DNA from: Oscillospiraceae bacterium
GTDB lineage: Bacteria > Bacillota > Clostridia > UBA1381 > UBA9506
DNA length: 35,119 nucleotides
Reading direction: 5' to 3'
Assembly (NCBI GenBank): GCA_015069045.1
Contig: SVJJ01000014.1
Location: 1-35,119, forward strand
The notes beneath the pieces were generated by a model that ran no database searches, was not told the DNA's origin, and worked only from the letters and a program-made list of their open reading frames with translations. Made by a program: the position numbers and the translations under genes. This document shows positions 17,177 to 25,876 of the stretch, piece after piece. The stretch's first letter is position 1; the number at the start of each line of letters is the position of its first letter.

Positions 17177-18603
17177 AAGGAGCAATATTTGACCTTGACG
17201 GAACACTTCTTGATTCTATGTTTATATGGGATACTTTCGGAGAGGACTATTTAAGAAAACTTGGAAAAGAACCAAAAGAAAACCTTGCTGAAACCTTCAA
17301 GATATTTACTCTTGAACAAGCGGCTGTTTATTATCGTGAACATTACGATGTTACACATTCTATCAGCGAAATTGTTGATGATATAAATAATATGGTGGCT
17401 GAGATTTATCGAACAAAGGTAACCTTAAAATCAGATGTAAAAGATTTTCTGAAAAGGTTACATGCAAGCGGTGTAAAAATGTGTGTTGCGACCGTGACGG
17501 ACAGACCGATTGTAGAAGATGTATTAAAACGATTAGGTGTACTTGAATACTTTTCTGCAATCTTCACATGTAGCGAGGTGGGATACGACAAAACCACACC
17601 TCATATATACCGCAAAGCACTCGAATATCTTGGTACAGAAAAGAATGAAACGGTAGTTTTTGAAGATGCGTTTCATGCTTTACAAACTGCTATAAGTGAT
17701 GGTTTTAAGGTTGCGGCAGTTTATGATAAACACGAATTAAGGCAAAAGGAAATAAAAGAAATTTCGGATTATTACATAACGGACTTCGGTAGCTTTTGTT
17801 TTAAAACCAAAATGAAAACAGCACTCACCATTGCAGGAAGTGATTCAAGTGGCGGTGCAGGTATTCAGGCAGATATTAAAACAATGACCATGAATGGTGT
17901 TTATGCTATGAGTGCGATTACCGCATTAACAGCGCAGAATACAACCGGTGTAAGAGCAATTTTAGAATCGACTCCTGAATTTTTGAAACAGCAAATTGAC
18001 GCAGTATTTGAGGATATTTACCCAGATAGTGTCAAAATTGGTATGGTATCTTCAAGTGAGCTTGTAAAAGTAATTGCCGACAGATTAAAATTCTATAATG
18101 CCAAAAACATCGTAGTGGATCCCGTAATGGTCGCAACAAGCGGCTCAACGCTTATGAAAAATGACGCAGTGAAAATACTCTGTGAAGAACTTCTTCCCAT
18201 CGCAACACTCATTACCCCGAACATTCCTGAAGCTGAAGTGTTATCAGATCTGTCAATTAAAAGTAAGGATGATATGCTGACTGCTGCAAAATTTTTAAGT
18301 GATACATACGGATGTGCAGTTCTCTTAAAAGGCGGTCATAGCATCAATGATGCAAATGATCTTCTTTATACAAATGGCGAATATCAATGGTTCGAAGGCA
18401 AACGAATAGATAACCCGAATACACACGGCACGGGATGTACACTATCTTCTGCCATTGCATCAAACCTTGCAAAAGGTCATAGCCTTGCAGAGTCAGTAAA
18501 AAAAGCAAAAGAATATATTTCAGATGCTCTCTTGGATGGCCTTGACTTAGGAAAAGCCTCAGGCCCGCTTAATCATGCTTTTGCAATAAGTAGTGGCATC
18601 TAA
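17170..18603 (+). CDS. thiD: HAD-family phosphatase fused to HMP-phosphate kinase ThiD
   Basis: A 477-residue two-domain protein. Residues 1-213 are a HAD hydrolase of the beta-phosphoglucomutase-like type: FDLDGTLLDS (motif I, nucleophile Asp8), VTDRP (motif II) and VFEDAFHALQTA (acidic motif). Residues 215-477 are ThiD, which phosphorylates HMP and HMP-phosphate: IAGSDSSGGAGIQAD, DPVMVATSG and the anion-hole motif THGTGCTLSS. The frame is continuous, and no ribosome site precedes the internal Met215, so it is a real fusion. The start overlaps thiE by 7 bp. The HAD part may dephosphorylate thiamine phosphate or an HMP intermediate; this is inferred from the fusion and from the plant TenA-HAD enzyme TH2, a thiamine phosphate phosphatase. 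Last gene of the operon. Confidence 0.92.
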   Translation: MLKGAIFDLDGTLLDSMFIWDTFGEDYLRKLGKEPKENLAETFKIFTLEQAAVYYREHYDVTHSISEIVDDINNMVAEIYRTKVTLKSDVKDFLKRLHASGVKMCVATVTDRPIVEDVLKRLGVLEYFSAIFTCSEVGYDKTTPHIYRKALEYLGTEKNETVVFEDAFHALQTAISDGFKVAAVYDKHELRQKEIKEISDYYITDFGSFCFKTKMKTALTIAGSDSSGGAGIQADIKTMTMNGVYAMSAITALTAQNTTGVRAILESTPEFLKQQIDAVFEDIYPDSVKIGMVSSSELVKVIADRLKFYNAKNIVVDPVMVATSGSTLMKNDAVKILCEELLPIATLITPNIPEAEVLSDLSIKSKDDMLTAAKFLSDTYGCAVLLKGGHSINDANDLLYTNGEYQWFEGKRIDNPNTHGTGCTLSSAIASNLAKGHSLAESVKKAKEYISDALLDGLDLGKASGPLNHAFAISSGI

Positions 18604-18868
18604 ACCGATCGGCTATTTTTGTGCTCTTATCCTTTCGCTTTTCTCTCTTCACTCGTCACTAAAAAATGTTGTTTCCAGATAAAAGAGAATAGAGAAGAGA
18701 AAATGTAAAAATCAGTTGTCTGCGGCACTACTTATTTTTCTCTGTTAATATTTATGACATAGGGGTCTTTATTATTTTGTTTAAATGGATAAAAGCGGGG
18801 CATTCTAAGTAAAAAGACACTACAAAGCCGATTAGAAAAGTTGTACACACTGTGTGGGGAGGGAAGAA

Positions 18869-20236
18869 ATGAGTATTATCAACGACGATTTTATGTTAAC
18901 CAATGAGATTGGGAAAATACTTTTTCATACCTATGCAAGGGATTTGCCTATTATAGATTATCATTGTCATCTCAATCCTGAGATGATTGCCAAGGATTAC
19001 AGATTTCAAAATGCCTATGATTTATTTTTAAGCGGTGATCATTATAAATGGAGGCAAATGCGAAATTTTGGTATAGAGGAGGATTACATTACCGGCAACA
19101 GAGAACCCTATGAAAAATGGCTTTACTTTGCCAGGGTCATGCCTTATTTAATTGGCAACCCTTTGTACCACTGGACAGCCTTGGAGTTAAAACGCTATTT
19201 TGATATTAATGAGACCTTAACGGAGGAATCGGCAAAGCGGATTTGGGATGCTTGTAACGAAAGGTTGCAAGCAGCGGAATATAGCGCACAGTCACTCATT
19301 GCAAAATCTCATGTAGAAACCATTTGTACCACCGATGACCCTGCGGATGACTTGCAATACCATCGAAAGCTCCGGACATCACCTTTTAGTGTTAAGGTTT
19401 TACCTACTTTCCGACCTGATAGGGTCATCAATATTGATGCACCCTCCTTTCTTGCATATATACAGCGAAACAATATCACAAGCTACAGGAGGCTTCTTAC
19501 CTGGATTAAGGATAGGATTGGCTTTTTTCATGAAAACGGTTGTCGACTTTCAGACCAAGGTTTAGATAGGGTGCCTTATCGTTTAGGGAATGCAGAAGCC
19601 ATTTTTAATAAAAAACTTGCAGGTGACCACATAACGACAGAAGAAGTGGATATTTATAAAACTGCGGTGATTATATACTGCGCAAAGGAATATGCTGTAC
19701 GCAATTGGACTATGCAGTTTCACATGGGTGCTCTGCGGAATAATAATAAAATCATGCTAAAAGAATTGGGTCCAGATACGGGTTTTGATAGCATTAATGA
19801 CCTTTGTATTGCAGAAAATTTATCTGCCGTTTTAGGCGATTTAGATGCTGAAAATCAATTGCCTAAAACCATTTTATACACCTTACATCCTAAGGATAAT
19901 TATGTTCTTGGAACCATGATTGGCAACTTTCAAAGAGGTCCTTTGAAAAGCAAGGTTCAATTTGGCTCCGGTTGGTGGTTTAATGATAATCAAGAGGGCA
20001 TGGAGGCGCAAATGAAGTCCTTAGCCAATGTTGGGGTACTTGGCGCTTTTGTTGGCATGCTGACCGATTCCAGAAGCTTTGTGTCCTACCCGAGGCATGA
20101 GTATTTTAGAAGAATTTTATGCAATATGTTAGGTGAATGGGTAGAAAAGGGGTATTATCCTAAAGATATGAAGTATCTTGGCAAAATTGTTCAGGATATT
20201 TCCTATTACAATGCCAAAGCATATTTCGGTTTTTAA
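18869..20236 (+). CDS. uxaC: Glucuronate (uronate) isomerase
   Basis: A 455-residue amidohydrolase-fold enzyme converting D-glucuronate to D-fructuronate (and galacturonate to tagaturonate). It starts with the metal-binding IIDYHCHLNPEMIA, then AYDLFLSGDHYKWRQMR, all hallmark UxaC segments. The C-terminal half has GGW-like WWFNDNQEGMEAQ and the DSRSFVSYPRHEYFRR stretch. The length is close to the usual 460-470. The ATG at 18869 follows GGGGAGGG by about 6 nt; the longer frame from GTG 18854 would overlap that site. It is a single gene. The 265-bp space upstream is A/T-rich, with no clear promoter or terminator. No uxuA/uxuB partner is in view. Confidence 0.94.
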   Translation: MSIINDDFMLTNEIGKILFHTYARDLPIIDYHCHLNPEMIAKDYRFQNAYDLFLSGDHYKWRQMRNFGIEEDYITGNREPYEKWLYFARVMPYLIGNPLYHWTALELKRYFDINETLTEESAKRIWDACNERLQAAEYSAQSLIAKSHVETICTTDDPADDLQYHRKLRTSPFSVKVLPTFRPDRVINIDAPSFLAYIQRNNITSYRRLLTWIKDRIGFFHENGCRLSDQGLDRVPYRLGNAEAIFNKKLAGDHITTEEVDIYKTAVIIYCAKEYAVRNWTMQFHMGALRNNNKIMLKELGPDTGFDSINDLCIAENLSAVLGDLDAENQLPKTILYTLHPKDNYVLGTMIGNFQRGPLKSKVQFGSGWWFNDNQEGMEAQMKSLANVGVLGAFVGMLTDSRSFVSYPRHEYFRRILCNMLGEWVEKGYYPKDMKYLGKIVQDISYYNAKAYFGF

Positions 20237-20270
20237 TGATATCCTTCTTGTTTGCTATAGACAAAACCAG

Positions 20271-20319
20271 AAAAAAGTAATATGCCCTCAAAAGCTTTTA
20301 CTGTTTGGGGGCATATTAC
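20271..20319 (-). terminator. Terminator of the RlmN-family gene, possibly shared with uxaC
   Basis: A 16-bp stem (20277-20292 with 20304-20319, one wobble) closes an 11-nt loop. The T-run (TTTTTT, 20276-20271) is on the minus strand, so it is a proper terminator for the minus-strand gene. On the plus strand no T-run follows, so any effect on uxaC would be weaker. Confidence 0.85.
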
Positions 20320-20414
20320 GTATAGACATATTTAATTGTTCCTCCGGGATACAAACTATGAGGAAGCAAGAACTATCTGCCTTTTTGCAGAAGGGGCATA
20401 TCCATCCCCATGCC

Positions 20415-21437
20415 TTACATTGTGTTGTTGTAATCCGAGCGGAGCTGCCCGCATGCGGCATTCATTTTGTCCCCGAATTTCCGCCTGACCGTTACATTTA
20501 TATTGTGTTTTTTTAAAATATCAAAAAATTTCGAAATACGTTCTTTGTCGCTTGGTTCATAGTGTGTTGAATGGGTTTTATTGTAGGGAATAAGATTTAC
20601 ATAACAGTTTATACCCTTTAACAGTTCTGCAAGTTCTAAGGCACAATCGTCGCTATCATTTACATTTTTTATCATGATATAGGCAAAGGTAACCTTTTTG
20701 TTGCTGTTTTGCGTATAGATTCTTGCGGCATTTACAAGTCCTTTTATAGGGTATTTTTTATTAATTGGCATTAATTTGCTGCGCAATTCGTCGTTGGGGG
20801 CGTGTAAACTAACAGCAAGGCTGTTTAAGGTTTCCCGTTTGGCATATTCCAACATTTTAGGTGTAATACCGCTGGTGGAAATAGTAACATGTCTGGTAGC
20901 AATTCCGATACCCAAGGGGTCGGTTATGATATCAATAAAATCCATCACATGCTCATAGTTGTCAAAGGGTTCGCCTATACCCATTAAAACTACATGAGAT
21001 ACGGGCAATTGAAGAATATCCATAATATATAAAAGTTGTCCAACCATTTCGTGGGTTTCTACATTACGAACTTTTTTTAATTTACCGCTTTCGCAGAAAA
21101 TGCAGTTCATGTTGCATCCCACTTGGGTTGACACACATAGGCCATTACCGTAATCGTGTTTCATTAACACGGTTTCAATGGTATGCCCATCAGCAAGGCG
21201 AAATAAGTATTTGCATGCGTCCTGGCCGTTGACTTCTGTTATGAGCTCTATCTGTTGTTGCGTAAAATCCTTTTGCAGCTTTGATTTTATGGGCAACGAA
21301 AGGGACTTAATATCCATGAATGAAGTGATTTTTTCTCTGTAAAGCGCCTTAAAAACAATTTTAGCCTTGGCAGGGTTTTCGCCAAAGGATTTAAAATAGT
21401 TTTCAAGCATTGCTATGGTTTGTCCATATATGTTCAT
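20415..21437 (-). CDS. RlmN/Cfr-family radical SAM 23S rRNA methyltransferase
   Basis: A 340-residue protein with the family architecture for methylating adenosine 2503 of 23S rRNA (and tRNA in some RlmN). The radical SAM motif is CNMNCIFC (Cys108, 112, 115). Cys101 (LCVSTQVGC) and Cys329 (AACGQL) fit the two further catalytic Cys. MGIGEPFDNY, STSGITPKML and SLHAPNDELRSKLMPIN follow. After the cluster it reads ESGKLKKVRNV, unlike the CASTIGG stretch I recall for the main clostridial RlmN, so it may be a second paralogue. The ATG at 21437 has GAGGAAG a few nt upstream; the longer frame from 21455 would cover that site. It faces away from its sugar-metabolism neighbours. RlmN and Cfr cannot be told apart by eye. 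Confidence 0.85.
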   Translation of the reverse strand: MNIYGQTIAMLENYFKSFGENPAKAKIVFKALYREKITSFMDIKSLSLPIKSKLQKDFTQQQIELITEVNGQDACKYLFRLADGHTIETVLMKHDYGNGLCVSTQVGCNMNCIFCESGKLKKVRNVETHEMVGQLLYIMDILQLPVSHVVLMGIGEPFDNYEHVMDFIDIITDPLGIGIATRHVTISTSGITPKMLEYAKRETLNSLAVSLHAPNDELRSKLMPINKKYPIKGLVNAARIYTQNSNKKVTFAYIMIKNVNDSDDCALELAELLKGINCYVNLIPYNKTHSTHYEPSDKERISKFFDILKKHNINVTVRRKFGDKMNAACGQLRSDYNNTM

Positions 21438-21730
21438 TTTCTTCCTCTTCACCATTTTTTAGTCTGATACATTTTATTATACCTTAAAAATTTCTTACTG
21501 TAAAGTAGACCTAGCAAAATATATATCCCGTAATCGTGTGTATCTATTTCTACGGTATTTTTTCATAGAGTTTGCAGAAACCCGAAATTTTGATAATGTT
21601 TTCATAATATAAGATAAGAAAAAAAATATGTTATATGATAGGATGTAAATAGGAAAAAGCGGGAAATGGTTGACAAAAAGTTGATGAGGCTATGTTTTTT
21701 TCAGATTAAAACAGGGCCGAATTTTGCATT

Positions 21731-21760
21731 TTGTCAAGACGCCCGATAGCTATGTATATT
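21731..21760 (+). promoter_or_regulatory. Possible promoter of the mannosidase gene cluster
   Basis: TTGTCA (21731-21736), an 18-bp spacer and TATATT (21755-21760), ending 41 bp before the ATG. Both boxes match 5 of 6. No operator or cre site is convincing. Confidence 0.5.
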
Positions 21761-21801
21761 TTGTATATTCATTACCATATTTAAATTTATGGAGGGGAAA
21801 A

Positions 21802-24465
21802 ATGTATAAGGATTTAGACATTTTTTATTTTTCTGCAACCCATTGGGACAGAGAATGGTATCAGTCATTCCAGGGGTTCCGTTATCGCCTTGTGGATTTG
21901 GTGGATCATCTCATTGAATTGCTTGACAAGGACCAGGATTACAAGACCTTTCACTTTGATGGCCAAACAATTGTTTTAGAGGATTATACGGAGATAAGAC
22001 CTGAGATGGCCGAAAAGCTTAAACAATACATTGCTGAAGGTCGCATTATCGTTGGTCCTTGGTATGTTATGCCTGATGAATACACTGTTTCGGGCGAAAG
22101 TTTAATTCGAAACCTTATGCTTGGTCATGAAATTGCCCAACAATGGGGTGGAGAATCATGGAAGTATGGATATATATGTGATATTTTTGGTCACATTGCC
22201 CAGATGCCTCAAATTTTTAATGGCTTTGATATTCGCTATAGCACCCTTGGCAGAGGCACAACAGAGAGTGATCCTACATATTTTAACTGGCAATCGCCGG
22301 ACGGCAGCTATGTGAAAAACTTTAAACTATGTCCCGAAGAAGGTTATGGTGAGTTCCGCTCGGCATATAGCATGGAAAAGGATAAAACCGTACATAATCC
22401 TGTTATTGTTGAAAATATTAAGGCAAAGGTAGATGCTGAAATTAAAAGAGCAGGGGATATTCCCATTGTTGTTTTGATGGATGGCATTGATCACGCCGAA
22501 GCAGCTGTTGACACGACGGATTACATTAAAGAAATAGCAAAGCAATATCCGGGTGCAAGGGTTCATCATATAAACCTTTGCGAGCAAGGAAAACTTTTAG
22601 AAAAGTATGAGTTGCCTACCATTGAAGGGGAACTTTGCAAAACCGTACAGTTTAATCATGGGTATTTACAACTTTTGACCAATACCCTTTCCAGTTATTA
22701 TACCCTTAAAAAAGAAAATGACGAATGTCAGACAATTATGGAAAAATGGTTTGAGCCCATGGGCGTATTTGCTGATTTTGAAGGCAAAAAGGTTGACGAA
22801 AACTATGCAAAGCTTGCCTATAAAACACTGATTATGAACCATCCCCATGATTCTATTTGCGGTTGCTCCATTGATAGAGTGCCTCAGGATATGGAATATC
22901 GCTTTGCCCAGGTTAAAGAAATTTATACCACTGTTTCCAATCCCTATATTGACTCTTTTGCACGAGATAATGCAAAACAAGATGAGCCCTTTGTCAATAT
23001 TCTTACTTTCTTTAATCCCCTTCCCTTTGCCGTGACAAAAACGGTTACGGTTGATGTTGATTTTGAACCCGAATATCCTAAAAGACGAAGTGAAGGTTTT
23101 GGTTATGAGTCAATTAATTCCTTCAGAATTTATGATGAAGGCGGTCGGGAGATTCCCTATGAAATTATTGATATCAAGCGGAATTTAATGAAGCCCAGAT
23201 ATGCTCGTTTTTGGAAGGCGGTTGATGTACATACGGTGTCTCTTACCATCACAATGCCTCCCTGCGGAACAAGCGAATACCTTATTAAACCGGCGGAAAC
23301 TGCATCGGTTCGGTATCTTAGCAAAATAACATCAGGTCAGAATTTCATGGAAAACAAATTTATTAAGGTTACAATTTTACCTAACGGGTCCATTGAAATT
23401 TTTGATAAAAAGACAAACAAGACATATTCACAACTTGGCAATCTTGTTGATGATGGGGAAATTGGTGATGGCTGGAACCATTGCAATCCCACTTGCGATA
23501 GTGCCGTTTCAACGATTAATGGCAGCAGCAAGATTGAAAAAATTGAAAATGGTCCATCAAGATGTGTGTTTAAGGTAACCAGAAAGTTGGAAGTGCCTGC
23601 AAATCTTGTTATAGATAAGTTTGGAAAACGGCGTAGTGAAGAGCAGGTAGAGCTTGTGTTCGTAACGAAAATAGGCCTTAGCGAAGAGGCGCGCTATGTT
23701 GATGTTGAGCTTTTCTTTGATAATGTCGCTAAAGATCACAGATTGCGCTACATGATGTCTACGGGCATTGATGAAAAGACTTATTTTGCCGGTCAGGCAT
23801 TTTGCTGTGTAAACAGAAATGTGGGTGTTAATTTAGATACTCAGGACTGGAAAGAGCATGACCAGTATGAAAAATCTACGAACGGTATTTTAGGTAAAAG
23901 AGACAATCGGGGTAATGGTATCGCTTTTGTTTCGGCTTATGGTTTACACGAATGTGCTGCATTTGATGATGCAGAAGGCACCTTAGCTGTTACTTTATTA
24001 CGTTCCTTTAAAAACACCGTTAGGACAAGCGGAGAAACAAAATGCCAGCTTAATGTGCCGTTGCAGTACAAATTTGCTTTGGTTCCTGTTGACAGCACAG
24101 TTGCATATGGTGACTTGCTTAAGTTGCAGGATATTATGGCAACGGGTGTAAGAACAGTGCTTTCAAAGGTTGATAAAGATTGTGTTGCCAATAAGCCACA
24201 CAGTTTCATGCGGGTAGATGGAAAAAATATTGCCACATCAGTGATTAAAAGAGCTGCTGATGGCAGTGGCGATATTATTGTTCGCGTGTTTAACACATCT
24301 GATAAAAAATCTCAGGCAACTGTGGAGCTGGCTTGTGATATTAAAAAGGCGCAGCTTGTGAACCTGAATGAAGAATTTATTTCCAATGTTAATCCCGAAG
24401 GAAATCAGGTTGCAGTGGATGTTGGTCCGTGGAAAATTGTTACCCTTAAAATCAGCAAAAATTAG
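21802..24465 (+). CDS. Glycoside hydrolase family 38 alpha-mannosidase
   Basis: An 887-residue enzyme expected to release alpha-linked mannose. The N-terminal catalytic domain starts with the zinc-binding THWDREW (His14, Asp16). The nucleophile is Asp127 in GYICDIFGHIAQMPQIF, and MNHPHDSICGCSIDRV supplies the later His zinc ligand. A middle three-helix region and the beta-sandwich C-terminal half (about 420-887) follow, as in GH38. No signal peptide is present, so it acts in the cytoplasm on imported oligosaccharides. The ATG is set by GGAGGGG (791-797 of block 21) 6 nt upstream; the frame extends back to 21724 without a ribosome site. It is followed after 23 bp by the ceramidase-like gene. 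Confidence 0.92.
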   Translation: MYKDLDIFYFSATHWDREWYQSFQGFRYRLVDLVDHLIELLDKDQDYKTFHFDGQTIVLEDYTEIRPEMAEKLKQYIAEGRIIVGPWYVMPDEYTVSGESLIRNLMLGHEIAQQWGGESWKYGYICDIFGHIAQMPQIFNGFDIRYSTLGRGTTESDPTYFNWQSPDGSYVKNFKLCPEEGYGEFRSAYSMEKDKTVHNPVIVENIKAKVDAEIKRAGDIPIVVLMDGIDHAEAAVDTTDYIKEIAKQYPGARVHHINLCEQGKLLEKYELPTIEGELCKTVQFNHGYLQLLTNTLSSYYTLKKENDECQTIMEKWFEPMGVFADFEGKKVDENYAKLAYKTLIMNHPHDSICGCSIDRVPQDMEYRFAQVKEIYTTVSNPYIDSFARDNAKQDEPFVNILTFFNPLPFAVTKTVTVDVDFEPEYPKRRSEGFGYESINSFRIYDEGGREIPYEIIDIKRNLMKPRYARFWKAVDVHTVSLTITMPPCGTSEYLIKPAETASVRYLSKITSGQNFMENKFIKVTILPNGSIEIFDKKTNKTYSQLGNLVDDGEIGDGWNHCNPTCDSAVSTINGSSKIEKIENGPSRCVFKVTRKLEVPANLVIDKFGKRRSEEQVELVFVTKIGLSEEARYVDVELFFDNVAKDHRLRYMMSTGIDEKTYFAGQAFCCVNRNVGVNLDTQDWKEHDQYEKSTNGILGKRDNRGNGIAFVSAYGLHECAAFDDAEGTLAVTLLRSFKNTVRTSGETKCQLNVPLQYKFALVPVDSTVAYGDLLKLQDIMATGVRTVLSKVDKDCVANKPHSFMRVDGKNIATSVIKRAADGSGDIIVRVFNTSDKKSQATVELACDIKKAQLVNLNEEFISNVNPEGNQVAVDVGPWKIVTLKISKN

Positions 24466-24488
24466 TCGAATGATTAGGAGTGATACTT

Positions 24489-25839
24489 ATGGAATTTTAT
24501 GCAGGTGTTGCAAAGGAAAAAATTACGCCTGAACTTGGCACACTACTGTTTGGTTATCCTACCATTAGAAAGGCTGAGCATGTGCATGATGACCTTTATG
24601 CAACAGCAATAGCATTTAAACAAAATAATGAAACATTTGTCATTATAAGTTGTGATACGAGTGTGATAACGAAAGAATTATATGACAAGATTAGTTCGAA
24701 ACTAAGTGCGGAGACAGATGTGCTGTCTCAAAATGTTTTCTGCTGTGCCACTCATACACATTCTGCACCTTGCCCCGGAACATATGTTGGTTGGGGGGGA
24801 GGCTGATACGGCCTACATGGAGGAAATGCTGGTAGGCAAAAGTGTGGAAGCGGTTAAAAAAGCGCTGGCTAATTTAAAACCGGCAGTTTTAGGTGTTGCT
24901 AATACAGAGTGCTACGCCTGTGTTAATCGCCGGCAAATTGAAAACGGTGTGGCGATTCTGGGGCAAAAACCTGAGGGACCTTTTGATCCTACTATGACTG
25001 CTTTGCTATTTAAAACAGTTGATGGTGAAAATATAGCAACGATTATCCATTATGCAGGTCATGGAACCGTTTGCGGCTCCGGTACTGAAGGCGGAAAAAA
25101 TCTCTCCATTACCCGGGACTGGCCTACTTATATGTATGATGCAGTTGAGGAATTAACGGGGGCACCTTGCCTATACATTAATGGTGCCGAAGGGGATATT
25201 GGACCAAGATTGTCAAATGGATTAACAACGGCAGACGAATCCTACCTGGAGGAGGTAGGAAGTGTTGCTGCAAAGGATGCAGTACGAGCAGTAGAATCGA
25301 TAAAGGAATTTACAGGTCCCAAACTGCGGGTATATAGAGACAGTATTTTCCTGCCTATGATAGAACCACCCCTTTATGAGGATATTATCAAGGAGATGGA
25401 GACGGTTACTGCAGTCATTGATGAGATTAATCAATTAGAGGTTGTTGGGTCGGAGGAGGCCGGCGTAAGGGCATGTAACGAGCTTCGCCTTGCAAAACTT
25501 AATGCTATGAAAGAGGTTTATGATAAGGGTGAAACCTTTGATAAAGGAGTAGAGTTACCGCAAACCATCGTTGCCCTTAACGACTTGGCAATGGTACCGT
25601 TTCCCTTTGAGCCCTTTAATCTTCTGGCACAAAATTTGAGAAAAGAATCACCTTTTGCAGAAACTTTGCTGTTTGGAATGACTAATGGTAGTGAGGGCTA
25701 TCTTCCCACTGAGGATGAGTTGCCCTATGGCGGTTACGAAGTTGATTCCTTCCGTTCAAGGCAGCTTCCAGGCTTTGTAGATTGGGTTGATAAGGAAATT
25801 GTTAAGGAAAACGTTAGAATTTTAAACAAAATGCTCTGA
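24489..25839 (+). pseudogene. Neutral/alkaline ceramidase-like hydrolase, frameshifted in a 7-G run
   Basis: Two overlapping frames encode one protein of about 449 residues. The first runs from ATG 24489 (AGGAG 8 nt upstream) to TGA at 24804-24806. The second continues to 25839 from about 24793. Both sides fit the N-terminal domain of neutral/alkaline non-lysosomal ceramidases: AGVAKEKITPELG, the catalytic-type CATHTHSAP, HYAGHGTV, ITRDWPTYM and NGAEGDIGPR. The break is in TTGGGGGGGA (24793-24799). Removing one G restores GWGEADTAYMEE. A sequencing error, slippage-based on/off switching and true decay are all possible; the rest of the frame is intact, which argues against old decay. It probably cleaves an amide or lipid-linked glycan; the true substrate is unknown. 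Confidence 0.8.
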
Positions 25840-25876
25840 TAATTTATTAATTAATTATACAAGGAGATGGATTTAT

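Noticed and set aside
18604-18868. Possible small inverted-repeat transposon between the thi operon and uxaC
   Set aside because: ATCGGCT near 18607 and AGCCGAT near 18825 are inverted, but only 7 bp match, no target-site copy is visible and the inner sequence is not alike on both sides. The TTTTCTCTCTTC/GAAGAGAAAA pairing is imperfect and lacks a T-run.
21591-21604. cre-like catabolite repression site (TGATAATGTTTTCA)
   Set aside because: It lacks the central CG and one further conserved base, and lies about 130 bp before the nearest good promoter.
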